Shown: positions 8,741 to 17,753 of the stretch, in pieces
Layout: the number at the start of each line of letters is the position of its first letter
Position numbering within the stretch: position 1 is the first letter of the stretch
Assembly: GCA_902776365.1 (NCBI GenBank)
Contig: CACYPU010000015.1
Location: forward strand, 1 to 42,259
Length of the DNA: 42,259 bases
Source of the DNA: an uncultured Bacteroidota bacterium
GTDB lineage: Bacteria > Bacteroidota > Bacteroidia > Bacteroidales > P3
Direction of reading: 5' to 3'
Made by a program: the position numbers and the translations under genes
The notes under the pieces: model-generated
What the model saw: only the letters and a program-made list of their open reading frames with translations
What the model was told of the DNA's origin: nothing
The model's database searches: none

Positions 8741-10309
8741 ATGAAAATTTTCAGAATCTCAAGCCTGATGTTGGCTACCGTTTTGGTGCTTGCTTCTTGT
8801 GGTAACAAGGCTGGCAAGTCTGAAACAACGGGATGGAACTACAATGACCCTGAGTGGGGCGGTTACGATGTCTCTGACAGAACCAACCAAGAGACAGCCC
8901 CCGGTCTGGTGTTTATCGAGGGTGGCTCTTTTGTGATGGGCCATGTCACCGAGGACACCCGTTACACCTGGGACAATGTGGCGCACACCGTCACGGTCTC
9001 CTCGTTCTATATCGACGAGTGCGAGGTGAGCAACAAGCAGTATGGCGAATTTGTCTACTGGATGAAACGTGCCTATGGCGAAGAGTTCAGCGAGAAGGTG
9101 AAGGCCATCATGCCTGACACCGCCACCTGGCGCGATCGTCTGGCCTGGCGCGAGAGTTTCGTCGACCACTACTTCCAGAGCCCCTCCTATCAGGATTATC
9201 CTGTGGTGGGCGTGACCTGGGAGCAGGCCCAGCAGTTCTGCATCTGGCGTACCGACCGTGTTAACGAGAAGATTCTCGTCGACATGGGCATCCTCACCCT
9301 CGACCAGGAGAACCTCGGAAGCAATGCCTTCCAGACCGATGTCTACCTCGCCGGCCGCTATGAGGGTGAAATCCGCGGCGGTATCGTCAACCTCGACCCC
9401 TCTGCCGGTGGCGAGGAGCGTCAGATCCGCAAGTCCGACGGTATCCTCTATCCCTATTACCGCCTCCCAACAGAGGCTGAGTGGGAGTTCGCAGCCCTCG
9501 GCATGATTGGCAACACCTATGACGAGCGCGTCACCGAGCACAAGTCCTATCCTTGGGCCGGCCAGAGCCTTCGTTCCGCCAACAAGAAATACTATGGTCA
9601 GTTCCTTGCCAACTTCAAGCGCACCCGCGGCGATGCCATGGGCGTGGCTGGCAACCTGAACGACGGCTGGGACTACACCTGCCCCGTCAAGTGGTACTTC
9701 CCCAACGACTACGGCCTGTACAACATGGCTGGCAACGTCAGCGAATGGTGCATGGACGTCTATCGTAAGGTGGTTAACCCCGAAGGTGGCGACGACCTCG
9801 ATCCCTTCCGTGGCAACATCTACAGAACGCCCGAACTTGACGAGGACAACGAGGTCTTCATCGGTGAGGACGGCGCCATGCGTTACACCGAAGTGGAATA
9901 TCAGGCCAACCGCCGCAACTACCGTCAGGCCGACAACGTGAACTACCTCGACGGCGACCGCGCCTCCAACCTGGGTGCCAACGACAACTGGATGGATGCC
10001 GAGAGCGAAGAGGATGAAGAAGAAGGTGAGACCGAGGAAGTAGAAGAGGATGAGGAAGGCGAAGAAGAGGCCACCATGTCCGATCAGGACAACTGGACCA
10101 ACAAAATGTATCGCCGCAAGGCCGAATCGAAAGACGATGTGGCCCACACCTTCGTGAACAACAAGGTCCGCGTCATCAAGGGTGGTAGCTGGAAAGACCG
10201 TGCCTACTATCTGCAGGCTTCTGCCCGTCGCTACCTCGACCAGGATCAGTCCGCTTCGTGGATTGGCTTCCGCTGCGCCATGGACCGTCTCGGCTCCCGT
10301 GTGAACTAA
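8741..10309 (+). CDS. gldJ: Gliding motility/type IX secretion lipoprotein GldJ
   Basis: 522 residues. The lipoprotein signal ends at lipobox LVLASC (Cys20). Then a formylglycine-generating-enzyme-like (sulfatase-modifying factor) fold: GLVFIEGGSFVMG (about 56-68), YPVVGVTWEQAQQFCIWR, RLPTEAEWEFAALG, YNMAGNVSEWCMDVY and the C-terminal VRVIKGGSWKDRAYYLQ, SARRYLDQDQSASWIGFRC. The early block from DPEWGGYDVSDRTNQE through DTATWRDRLAWRESF resembles GldJ more than GldK. GldJ stabilises GldK and the secretion ring in flavobacteria. Residues about 418-445 are an almost purely acidic insert before the last conserved block. It appears co-transcribed with porP. Confidence 0.8.
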   Translation: MKIFRISSLMLATVLVLASCGNKAGKSETTGWNYNDPEWGGYDVSDRTNQETAPGLVFIEGGSFVMGHVTEDTRYTWDNVAHTVTVSSFYIDECEVSNKQYGEFVYWMKRAYGEEFSEKVKAIMPDTATWRDRLAWRESFVDHYFQSPSYQDYPVVGVTWEQAQQFCIWRTDRVNEKILVDMGILTLDQENLGSNAFQTDVYLAGRYEGEIRGGIVNLDPSAGGEERQIRKSDGILYPYYRLPTEAEWEFAALGMIGNTYDERVTEHKSYPWAGQSLRSANKKYYGQFLANFKRTRGDAMGVAGNLNDGWDYTCPVKWYFPNDYGLYNMAGNVSEWCMDVYRKVVNPEGGDDLDPFRGNIYRTPELDEDNEVFIGEDGAMRYTEVEYQANRRNYRQADNVNYLDGDRASNLGANDNWMDAESEEDEEEGETEEVEEDEEGEEEATMSDQDNWTNKMYRRKAESKDDVAHTFVNNKVRVIKGGSWKDRAYYLQASARRYLDQDQSASWIGFRCAMDRLGSRVN

Positions 10310-10354
10310 AAGTGTGGAGAATAGAGAGTGACGAGCAAAGCTCAGAACATTATA

Positions 10355-11869
10355 ATGGGAAAGTGGAAAGTGATTGTGCTTTTCACTTTCCTCTTTTTAC
10401 TCTTTCCTGTCGCTCAGGGACAGAAACTGATAGAGTATTCTTCCGGCATGGGTTCGCGCGACCCTAACGACGGCAACATCTGGATTCTGTACCAAAGGGT
10501 GACGGCGCGTCATGAAGGAATGACGCTGCGCTCCGACTCGGCGCATTACAATACCAAAGAAAACAGCTTCACGGCATTCGGCGACATTATTATCCGCCTC
10601 TCCGACACCACGTTCATCTATGGCGACCGCCTCTTCTACGACGGCAACACACGTGTTGTCGATATCTGGGACGATACCGTACTCCTGATTGACGGACGCA
10701 CAGAGCTCCGCGCCGACCATATCACCTATGACCGCAACATCGAGACGGCCTCCTATCCCCATTGGGGCCACGCCGTCAGCGGTGAGCGCAGGCTCGATAG
10801 TCAGCAGGGCCAGTACAATGCCAGGCGGAAGGAGTTCTACATCTACAGCGCTGTGCAGCTCTCCGACACCAAGATGCGACTCCTCACGGACACGCTTATT
10901 TACAACACCGTGACAGAGGTGGCTCATTTTGAAAGCCCCACACGGATATATACCGACTCGGCATTCATCTACAGCGAATTGGGCGACTACAACACCTCCA
11001 GCCGCGAGGCTACCTCATTCCTCGCCTCTCATGTCAACAACCAAGGTCGCACTATCGACAGCGACACGCTCTATTACCACGACACCCTCCGCTATGGTAA
11101 GGCTCGCGGTCATGTGCGCATCTTCGACTCGGTGAACAATATCACCTGTACAGGCCGCTACGGCGAGACCCATCAGGCCGACGGTTTTTCCTTCGTTACC
11201 GACAGCGCCCTGGTGGTCTTCGTCGACGAAGGCGATTCGGTCTTCCTGCATGCCGACACCGTCTATGTGACCACCGACAGCACCGACCACCTGCAGACCG
11301 TGCGGGCCAACTACAAGGTCAAGGTCTACCGTTGGGACGCCCAGGCCATGTGCGACTCCGCTTTCTACTCGGCCACCGATTCCCTCCTCTCGCTCTACCG
11401 CGAGCCGGTGCTTTGGTACGAACACTACCAGTGCCAGGCCGACACCATCGAATTGAAACATGACACCTCAGGTGTCCGACAGGCCTGGCTACGCAGCTCA
11501 TGCTTTGGCATGCAGCAGGTCGACCTGGAGAAGTTCAATCAACTGAAATGCAAGCAGGGTGTCGTCTACTTCGATAAGGGAGAACCGCTATATGCCGATA
11601 TGCTGGGCAATGCACAGATGGTGTTCTACATCACCGAGGAAGACAGCAGCTCCAATCCGACGCTGGTGGGCGTCAATGCCGGCACGGGTACCGACATGCG
11701 GATTTATTTTGACACTGCACGGGCTCCGTCGAGGGTGGTTACCTACGACAAGCCCGACATGAAGACCTACCCAGTCATGCTGCTGCCTAACGAATGGAGA
11801 CGTATGCAGGGCTTCCAGTGGCTCCCGCAACGACGTCCGAGACGTCCCGAGGACGTTTTCGTATGGTGA
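10355..11869 (+). CDS. OstA/LptA-like periplasmic protein
   Basis: 504 residues. The ATG at 10355 gives a clean signal peptide (MGKWKVIVLFTFLFLLFPVAQG); the GTG at 10328 would only add a short polar extension. The mature protein is a run of beta-jellyroll repeats of the OstA/LptA type, seen as recurring D-[ST]-x-x-Y and G-x-V/A-x-x-x-D units such as MTLRSDSAHYNTKENSFTAF and RELRADHITYDRN-like segments. LptA-like proteins bridge the periplasm and carry lipopolysaccharide to the outer membrane; the Bacteroidota OstA-like proteins are longer than classical LptA. It is 45 bp after gldJ and before the grpE operon terminator. Confidence 0.75.
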   Translation: MGKWKVIVLFTFLFLLFPVAQGQKLIEYSSGMGSRDPNDGNIWILYQRVTARHEGMTLRSDSAHYNTKENSFTAFGDIIIRLSDTTFIYGDRLFYDGNTRVVDIWDDTVLLIDGRTELRADHITYDRNIETASYPHWGHAVSGERRLDSQQGQYNARRKEFYIYSAVQLSDTKMRLLTDTLIYNTVTEVAHFESPTRIYTDSAFIYSELGDYNTSSREATSFLASHVNNQGRTIDSDTLYYHDTLRYGKARGHVRIFDSVNNITCTGRYGETHQADGFSFVTDSALVVFVDEGDSVFLHADTVYVTTDSTDHLQTVRANYKVKVYRWDAQAMCDSAFYSATDSLLSLYREPVLWYEHYQCQADTIELKHDTSGVRQAWLRSSCFGMQQVDLEKFNQLKCKQGVVYFDKGEPLYADMLGNAQMVFYITEEDSSSNPTLVGVNAGTGTDMRIYFDTARAPSRVVTYDKPDMKTYPVMLLPNEWRRMQGFQWLPQRRPRRPEDVFVW

Positions 11870-11898
11870 CATTTTGTCAGTCTGGACTGCCATTGGCA
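11867..11898. promoter_or_regulatory. TGNCA inverted repeats upstream of grpE-dnaJ
   Basis: TGACA-TTT-TGTCA (11867-11879) and TGCCA-T-TGGCA (11888-11898). The same half-site architecture occurs upstream of dnaK and lon. The second site is also the terminator stem at 11885-11901, so its regulatory status is less certain. Confidence 0.5.
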
Positions 11899-11906
11899 GT
11901 CTTTTT
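11885..11906 (+). terminator. Terminator after the OstA-like gene
   Basis: GACTGCC-ATT-GGCAGTC stem-loop (11885-11901) followed by five T. Confidence 0.75.
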
Positions 11907-11952
11907 GATATATATTAATCTGTAACAATTTGTAAAAAAAGAAACACCTAAT

Positions 11953-12513
11953 ATGAGCAACAAGGAAAAACATAGCAAAGACAAGGCAGCTGAGGACCTG
12001 TTAAAGGCCGCTGAAGAGGTTGTCAATGAGGCCGCCGAAGACCAGCAGTCCGAAGAACCTGCCGAGGAACCCGAAGCCACCGAGGCCGACAAGGTGCAGG
12101 AGATGGGCGAGAAGCTGGCAGAGATGAATGACAAATACCTCCGACTCTACTCCGAATACGAGAATTACCGCAAGCGCACTACCCAGGAGAAGGCCGACCT
12201 CCTCCTCAACGGCAGTCGCGAGATGATGAAGGCCATCCTGCCCGTCATCGACGACTTCGAGCGTGCACTGGCCGCCACCGAGGACGAGGGTGTCCAGCTC
12301 ATCTACAACAAGATGATGAAAATCCTTGAGCAGAAAGGCCTCAAGGCCATGGAGGTGAAGGGCGAGAAATTCGACGAGAACCTCCACGAGGCCATCACCC
12401 GCATTCCTGCCCCCGAGGAGTCGCAGAAAGGCCTCGTGATTGACGTGGTCGAAAAAGGATACTATCTCAACGACAAAGTGCTCCGCTACGCCAAAGTGGT
12501 GGTGGCATTTTAA
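11953..12513 (+). CDS. grpE: Nucleotide exchange factor GrpE
   Basis: 186 residues. GrpE releases ADP from DnaK. An acidic, low-complexity N-terminus (about 1-45) is followed by the long coiled coil (EMNDKYLRLYSEYENYRKRT) and the compact beta domain (MKILEQKGLKAMEV, ENLHEAITRIP, LVIDVVEKGYYLNDKVLRYAKVVV), all characteristic of the family. dnaJ starts 14 bp after the stop, so they form a two-gene unit. TGNCA inverted repeats lie upstream, matching those of dnaK. No clear -7 box was found. Confidence 0.95.
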   Translation: MSNKEKHSKDKAAEDLLKAAEEVVNEAAEDQQSEEPAEEPEATEADKVQEMGEKLAEMNDKYLRLYSEYENYRKRTTQEKADLLLNGSREMMKAILPVIDDFERALAATEDEGVQLIYNKMMKILEQKGLKAMEVKGEKFDENLHEAITRIPAPEESQKGLVIDVVEKGYYLNDKVLRYAKVVVAF

Positions 12514-12527
12514 TGGAGGAATAATTT

Positions 12528-13679
12528 ATGGCAAAGAGAGATTATTATGAGGTACTGGGAGTAAACAAGAACGCTACTCCCGACGAGTTAAAGAAAGCCT
12601 ACCGCAAGCTGGCTCTCCAATACCACCCCGACCGCAACCCCGGCGACAAGGAGGCCGAGGAGAAATTCAAGGAGGCTGCCGAGGCCTATGATGTCCTCAG
12701 CAACCCCGACAAGAAAGCCCGCTACGACCAGTTCGGCATGGCCGGCATGGATGGCGCCTACGGACAGGGCGGCATGGATATGAATGACATCTTCTCCCAG
12801 TTCGGCAGCATCTTCGGTGACTTCTTCGGCGGTGGCTTCCGCACGGGCTTCTCGGGCTTCGGCGGTGGTGGCGGTGGCGCACGGCGTGTCCTGCGTGGCA
12901 CCGACCTCCGCATCAAGGTCAAGCTCACCCTCGAGGAAATCGACCGCGGATGTGAGAAGAAAATAAAGGTCAACAAATATGTCCCCTGCAAGACCTGTCA
13001 CGGCAGCGGCTCCAAGGACGGCAAGACGGAAGTCTGCCCCCACTGCCACGGAACCGGTGTGGTCACCGAGACCAAGCGCACCATCCTCGGCATGATGCAG
13101 ACCCAGAGCGCCTGTCCGCAGTGCGGCGGCGAGGGACGCATCGTCAAGGACAAGTGCCCCGACTGCCACGGCGACGGCATCGTCAAGAGCGACGAAATCC
13201 TCACCATCAACATCCCCGCCGGCGTGCAGGACGGCATGCAACTCGCCATGCAGGGCAAGGGCAACGCCGGTCCTCGCGGCGGCATCGCTGGCGACCTCAT
13301 CGTCCTCGTCGAGGAACTCGAGCACGACACCTTCGAGCGCCAGGACGCCAACCTCTACTACAACGCCTTCATCACCTATGCCGATGCGGCCATGGGAGCC
13401 TCGGTGGAGATTCCCACCCTCAATGGCAAGGTGAAGATTAAGATAGACCCCGGCACCCCTTCGGGACGTGTGGTGCGTCTGCGCGGCAAGGGACTCCCCG
13501 TCATGAACGGCTACGGCCGTGGCGACCTCCTTGTCTGCCTCAACGTATGGGTGCCCAAAGAGCTCACGCGTGAAGAAAAGAAAATACTCGAAGACCTGCA
13601 GAAACGTCCCAACTTCCAACCCAACCCCACCAAGCAGGAACGTGGCTTCTTCGACAAGATGAAGGAAATGTTCAACTAG
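12528..13679 (+). CDS. dnaJ: Chaperone DnaJ
   Basis: 383 residues, complete type I DnaJ. J domain at 1-70 with the HPD motif at 33-35, then a Gly/Phe-rich linker (about 75-130, [17 protein letters not shown]), then the zinc domain with four CxxCxGxG motifs ([32 protein letters not shown], about 154-217), then the C-terminal substrate-binding domains. It stimulates DnaK's ATPase and delivers clients. It shares its operon with grpE, while dnaK is about 19 kb away and is broken here. The stop is followed by an 8-bp repeat and the DUF2851 gene. Confidence 0.96.
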   Translation: MAKRDYYEVLGVNKNATPDELKKAYRKLALQYHPDRNPGDKEAEEKFKEAAEAYDVLSNPDKKARYDQFGMAGMDGAYGQGGMDMNDIFSQFGSIFGDFFGGGFRTGFSGFGGGGGGARRVLRGTDLRIKVKLTLEEIDRGCEKKIKVNKYVPCKTCHGSGSKDGKTEVCPHCHGTGVVTETKRTILGMMQTQSACPQCGGEGRIVKDKCPDCHGDGIVKSDEILTINIPAGVQDGMQLAMQGKGNAGPRGGIAGDLIVLVEELEHDTFERQDANLYYNAFITYADAAMGASVEIPTLNGKVKIKIDPGTPSGRVVRLRGKGLPVMNGYGRGDLLVCLNVWVPKELTREEKKILEDLQKRPNFQPNPTKQERGFFDKMKEMFN

Positions 13680-13680
13680 A

Positions 13681-13704
13681 ATGTGTTAATGCGTTAATGT
13701 GTTA
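13681..13704. repeat. 8-bp period repeat between dnaJ and the DUF2851 gene
   Basis: ATGTGTTA, ATGCGTTA, ATGTGTTA, ending 4 bp before the next ATG. Confidence 0.7.
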
Positions 13705-13708
13705 GTAT

Positions 13709-14998
13709 ATGACCGAGGCGTTCCTACATTATATCTGGCAACACCAGATGCTTGGCACTGGGCTGACCACCACCGATGGCCAGCCTGTTGTCGTCCATCG
13801 CCCCGGTGAACTCAACCGCGATGCGGGACCCGATTTCTTCAACGCCAGGGTCTCCGTCGGCGGTGTCGAATGGGCTGGAAATATCGAACTCCATCTCCGC
13901 TCGTCCGACTGGAAACAGCACCATCACTCCTCCGACAAGGCCTACAACAGCATTATCCTTCATGTTGTCTATGAGCACGATGGCCCCATCGTCATGGAGA
14001 ACGGCAAGGAGCCTGTCACCCTCGAACTCAAGCCTTTCATCCATCCCTCGTTGGTGGCCAACTACGATGCCCTCATGACCCCCTGTGACCCGCAGACGGT
14101 GCCTTGTGTGCGCCGCCTGCCTGCGGTGACACCTTTCCTCGTCCACTCTTTCCTCGACCGTCTGGCTGTCGAACGCATCGAATCCAAGTCCGAGGTGGTG
14201 CGCCGTCTGCTCGACGAAAGCTGTGGCAATTGGGAGAAGACATGCTACTGGCTCATGGCACACTATTTCGGCGGGAAGGTCAACGCTTTGCCTTTCGAGC
14301 TGGTGGCCAAAGCCACCGACCCCCGTTTCCTGGCCCGCTGGAAAGACAATCCCCACCGCATCGAGGCCCTGCTGATGGGACAGGCTGGATTCCTCGAGGG
14401 CTATTTCGAGGACGATTACCCTCGGCGGCTGCAGGCCGACTATGAAGCCCTTCGCACCGGAGCCTACCTTGTCCCCATCGACAACTACCTCTGGCGCTTC
14501 TTCCGCATCCGCCCCTCGGCATTCCCCACCATCCGCCTCAGCCAGTTCGCCAACCTGCTCGCATCCTCCTCCAACCTCTTCGCCACACTCCTCGAAATCA
14601 CAGACGTGAAAGAGATGGAGAAACTCTTCAACTGCCGGGCTGACGACTACTGGAACACCCACTACCATTTCGACCAACCCACAGAGCGCTCTTCTGTCAA
14701 GCGTGTGGGATGCATGCAGGCCGACTCGCTGATTATCAACGCCTGGATACCGTTGCTCTTCGTCTACGGCGAGGTCCATGGACAGCAGCGGTACAAGGAC
14801 CAGGCTCTCGGCCTCCTGCAGCAGCTCTCCGCCGAGGACAACAGCATCGTCCGCCGTTTCGTCCCTGCTGGCCTCACGCCCGAGAACGCCGCCCAGTCGC
14901 AAGCCCTCATCCAGCTCTACAACAACTACTGCTCCTCCCGCCGCTGCCTCGACTGCCATATCGGCCACGCCATCATAAAAACCCCTCAAACCCCTTAA
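13709..14998 (+). CDS. DUF2851 family protein
   Basis: 429 residues. It begins MTEAFLHYIWQHQML and continues with GLTTTDGQPVVVHRPGELN, DAGPDFFNARV and WAGNIELHLRSSDW, the conserved N-terminal blocks of this widespread but uncharacterised Bacteroidota family. The N-terminal D-A-G-P-D-F and E-x-H pattern is reminiscent of nuclease-like folds, but I would not assign a reaction. The C-terminus has a cysteine pair (SRRCLDCHIGH). The stop codon lies inside the 9-bp repeat array that leads into murF-alr. No signal peptide, so probably cytoplasmic. Confidence 0.8.
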   Translation: MTEAFLHYIWQHQMLGTGLTTTDGQPVVVHRPGELNRDAGPDFFNARVSVGGVEWAGNIELHLRSSDWKQHHHSSDKAYNSIILHVVYEHDGPIVMENGKEPVTLELKPFIHPSLVANYDALMTPCDPQTVPCVRRLPAVTPFLVHSFLDRLAVERIESKSEVVRRLLDESCGNWEKTCYWLMAHYFGGKVNALPFELVAKATDPRFLARWKDNPHRIEALLMGQAGFLEGYFEDDYPRRLQADYEALRTGAYLVPIDNYLWRFFRIRPSAFPTIRLSQFANLLASSSNLFATLLEITDVKEMEKLFNCRADDYWNTHYHFDQPTERSSVKRVGCMQADSLIINAWIPLLFVYGEVHGQQRYKDQALGLLQQLSAEDNSIVRRFVPAGLTPENAAQSQALIQLYNNYCSSRRCLDCHIGHAIIKTPQTP

Positions 14999-15050
14999 AC
15001 CTTTTAAACCTCTTAAACCTTTCAAACCTCTTAAACCTTTCAAACCTTTC
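14979..15050. repeat. Eight tandem 9-bp units between the DUF2851 gene and murF-alr
   Basis: Consensus AAACCTYTY, eight contiguous units without a gap: AAACCCCTC, AAACCCCTT, AAACCTTTT, AAACCTCTT, AAACCTTTC, AAACCTCTT, AAACCTTTC, AAACCTTTC. The array contains the DUF2851 stop codon and ends one base before the murF-alr ATG. Its frame is open into murF-alr (would read NLLNLSNLLNLS). Confidence 0.9.
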
Positions 15051-15051
15051 T

Positions 15052-17550
15052 ATGAAAGCATCAGAAATCGCTTCCGTCATAAAATGCTCCTCCGCGAGTG
15101 TCAGGCGTCCCGACGACGCTATCCTTCATCTCCTCAACGACAGCCGCACCTTCTCCGAGGCCGACGGCACCCTCTTCTTCGCCATCCCCACCAAGCGTAA
15201 CTCCGGTTGTCGCTATATCGACGGCCTCTACCAGCGCGGTGTGCGCAACTTCGTGGTGCCTGCCGACTTCGCCGCCGACTACCACGATGCCAACCTCTGG
15301 CGTGTCGACGACGTCCTCCTGGCCCTCCAGCGTGTCGCCGCCGCCCATCGCCAGCAGTTCTCCATCCCCGTGGTGGGCATCACCGGAAGCAACGGCAAGA
15401 CCATCGTCAAGGATTGGCTCGTGCAGCTCCTCTCCACCGAGCATTGCATCGCCTCCAGCCCCAAGAGCTATAACTCGCAGATTGGCGTGCCGCTCTCCGT
15501 CTGGCAGATGAGCCCTGAGCACGATATGGCGGTCTTCGAGGCCGGCATCTCGGAGGTAGGGGAGATGACGCGTCTGCAGAATATCATACAACCCACTATC
15601 GGTATCTTTACCAATATCGGCCACGCCCACGACGAGAACTTCCTCACCCGCCAGCAGAAAGTAGCCGAGAAGCTCCAGCTCTTCACCCATTGCGACGTTC
15701 TCATCTACTCCACCGACCACAAGGAAATCCATAACGTGATTTCCGAAATCGAGAGCTTCCGACACCTCAACCGCTTCACTTGGGGTTCCTCGTCCGATAA
15801 TGCCGTGCAGCTCCTCTCCACCACCGTTACCGACCACAGCACCCACCTCGACATCGCCTATCACCTTTCACCTCTCACCTCTCACCTTTCACCTTTCTCC
15901 GTCACCATACCTTTCGTTGACCGCGCCTCGCAGGAGAATGTCATGCACTGCATCGCCCTCATGCTCTACCTAGGCTATGCCCCCGAGGCCATCGCCGCCC
16001 GCTGTGCTCAGCTCACCTCCGTTGAGATGCGTCTCGAGATGAACGAGGCCGTCAACAACTGCCTCCTCATCAACGACAGCTACAGCCTCGATTTCAACTC
16101 CCTCTCCATCGCCCTCGACTACCTCCAGTATGAGCATCAGCACTTCCGTAAGACCCTTATCATTAGCGATTTCTTGCAGACAGGTATGCCCGACAGCGAG
16201 CTCTACTCCCAGGTAGCGCAGCTGGCTTTGCAGCGCGGCATCTCGCGTCTCATCGCCATCGGGCCTGCCCTCAGCCACAACCGCAACTGCTTCGTCGGCA
16301 TCGAGACGCTCTTCTTCGACTCCACCGATCAGTTCCTGCAGGACTACGACACCAACTCTTTCCAGAACGAGACCATCCTCCTCAAAGGTGCCCGCATCTT
16401 CGGCTTCGAGAAGATAGCCAAGCTCCTCCAGCGCAAGTCGCACGAGACCATCATGGAGGTCAACCTCGGGTCTATGATACACAACCTCAACTACTACCGT
16501 TCGCTTATCCGCCCCGAGACCAAGCTCATGGCTATGGTCAAGGCGGCCTCCTACGGTGCCGGCAAGGTCGAGGTGGCCAGCGCCCTCCAGTTCTGTCATG
16601 TCGACTACTTCACCGTGGCCTATGCCGACGAAGGCGTCGACCTGCGCCGCAATGGCATCAGCGTCCCCATCATGGTGATGAATCCCGAGGAAGCCTCTTT
16701 CGACGACATCATCAAATACAACCTCGAGCCCGATATCTACTCCTTCCGCATCTTGGAACTTTTCGCCGCCCGTGTGCGCCTCCTGGGAGGCCGCAGGGCC
16801 ATCCATGTGGAGTTCGACACCGGCATGCACCGCCTGGGCTTCTCCGAGGGCGACATACTCGACCTTGGCCGCAAGCTCAACCAATGCGCCGACTGCCTCG
16901 AGGTGAAGAGCATCTTCTCCCACCTGGCCTGTGCCGACGACCCCGCGATGGACGACTTCACCCGCGGGCAGATCGACCGCTTCCGTGCTTGGAGCGACCG
17001 CCTCGACAACCTCATCGAGCGTCCCGCCGGCGTCAAGATACTCCATCACATCCTCAACTCCTCCGGCATCGCCCGCTTCCCCGAAGCCCAGATGGATATG
17101 GTTCGTCTCGGCATCGGCCTCTATGGTGTGGCTCCTGAGCCCGAGGTGCAGGCCCAGCTCCGCCAGGTGTCGCGTCTCGTCACCCGCATTTCGCAGCTCA
17201 AGGACATCGCCGAGGGCGAATCCGTGGGTTACAATCGCCGCTGGATAGCCTCACGCCCCTCGCGCATCGCCATCATTCCCATCGGCTATGCCGACGGCTT
17301 CAACCGTCACCTCGGCTACGAGCAGGGCCATGTGATTATCGCCGGCCACGAGGTGCCCATCATCGGCAGCATCTGCATGGACATGTGCTTCGTCGACGTC
17401 ACGGGTGTGGAATGCCGCGAAGGCGACCCCGTCGTCCTCTTCGGCGAAGGCGACCTCCTGCAGCGCAACGCCGCCGCCGCCGGCACCATCCCCTACGAGA
17501 TGCTCACCTCCGTCTCCCCCCGCGTCAAACGCGTCTACTTCCAGGAGTAG
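15052..17550 (+). CDS. Bifunctional MurF-like ligase/alanine racemase
   Basis: 832 residues. N-terminal half is MurF-like: substrate region LLNDSRTFSEADGTLFFAI, then P-loop GITGSNGKT (109-117) and the central domain. The C-terminal half is alanine racemase with the PLP lysine in MAMVKAASYGAG (K497), HVEFDTGMHRLGF, and the catalytic-tyrosine region SVGYNRRW, then IPIGYADGFNRHLG and GSICMDMCFVDV. It supplies D-alanine and joins D-Ala-D-Ala to the peptidoglycan precursor. This fusion is typical of Bacteroidota. The ATG at 15052 is chosen because homology starts there; upstream in-frame codons are the repeat. A 7-bp repeat at 15861-15895 inserts HLSPLTSHLSPFS into the MurF-like half. A stand-alone murF is also present at 25594-27069. 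Confidence 0.92.
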   Translation: MKASEIASVIKCSSASVRRPDDAILHLLNDSRTFSEADGTLFFAIPTKRNSGCRYIDGLYQRGVRNFVVPADFAADYHDANLWRVDDVLLALQRVAAAHRQQFSIPVVGITGSNGKTIVKDWLVQLLSTEHCIASSPKSYNSQIGVPLSVWQMSPEHDMAVFEAGISEVGEMTRLQNIIQPTIGIFTNIGHAHDENFLTRQQKVAEKLQLFTHCDVLIYSTDHKEIHNVISEIESFRHLNRFTWGSSSDNAVQLLSTTVTDHSTHLDIAYHLSPLTSHLSPFSVTIPFVDRASQENVMHCIALMLYLGYAPEAIAARCAQLTSVEMRLEMNEAVNNCLLINDSYSLDFNSLSIALDYLQYEHQHFRKTLIISDFLQTGMPDSELYSQVAQLALQRGISRLIAIGPALSHNRNCFVGIETLFFDSTDQFLQDYDTNSFQNETILLKGARIFGFEKIAKLLQRKSHETIMEVNLGSMIHNLNYYRSLIRPETKLMAMVKAASYGAGKVEVASALQFCHVDYFTVAYADEGVDLRRNGISVPIMVMNPEEASFDDIIKYNLEPDIYSFRILELFAARVRLLGGRRAIHVEFDTGMHRLGFSEGDILDLGRKLNQCADCLEVKSIFSHLACADDPAMDDFTRGQIDRFRAWSDRLDNLIERPAGVKILHHILNSSGIARFPEAQMDMVRLGIGLYGVAPEPEVQAQLRQVSRLVTRISQLKDIAEGESVGYNRRWIASRPSRIAIIPIGYADGFNRHLGYEQGHVIIAGHEVPIIGSICMDMCFVDVTGVECREGDPVVLFGEGDLLQRNAAAAGTIPYEMLTSVSPRVKRVYFQE
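15861..15895. repeat. 7-bp period repeat inside murF-alr
   Basis: TCACCTT, TCACCTC, TCACCTC, TCACCTT, TCACCTT in frame; three units encode the heptapeptide HLSPLTS. The same peptide is encoded by the array at 23451-23484. Confidence 0.85.
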
Positions 17551-17658
17551 GCTAACAGGTACCAGTCTCGTGTTTCACCGGGAATGACCCCCGTAAGGGG
17601 TGGCGAATAACGCTGAATCGAATCAGAAGTCTCTGATTGTAAGTGTTTTCTAGTGCTG

Positions 17659-17741
17659 TTCTTTCATTGTTCTTTCATTGTTCTTTCATTGTTTTACCAT
17701 TTTAATGGTTAAACAATGGTTAAACAATGGTTGAAATGATG
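17659..17741. repeat. Two 11-bp period arrays and a hairpin at the convergent gene ends
   Basis: TTCTTTCATTG three times (17659-17691), then TTAAACAATGG twice plus TTGAAATGATG (17709-17741). CATTGTTTTACCATT (17687-17701) and AATGGTTAAACAATG (17704-17718) pair over 14 of 15 positions with a 2-base loop. The hairpin lies between murF-alr and the convergent secreted-protein gene and may terminate transcription from both sides. Confidence 0.8.
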
Positions 17742-17753
17742 TAGAAGTGCTTG

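Noticed and set aside
8741-10309. GldK/PorK as the identity of the formylglycine-enzyme-like lipoprotein
   Set aside because: The N-terminal block and the absence of gldL/M/N downstream fit GldJ better.
14979-15050. Tandem arrays considered as CRISPR
   Set aside because: Units are 7-11 bp and contiguous, with no spacers and no cas genes.
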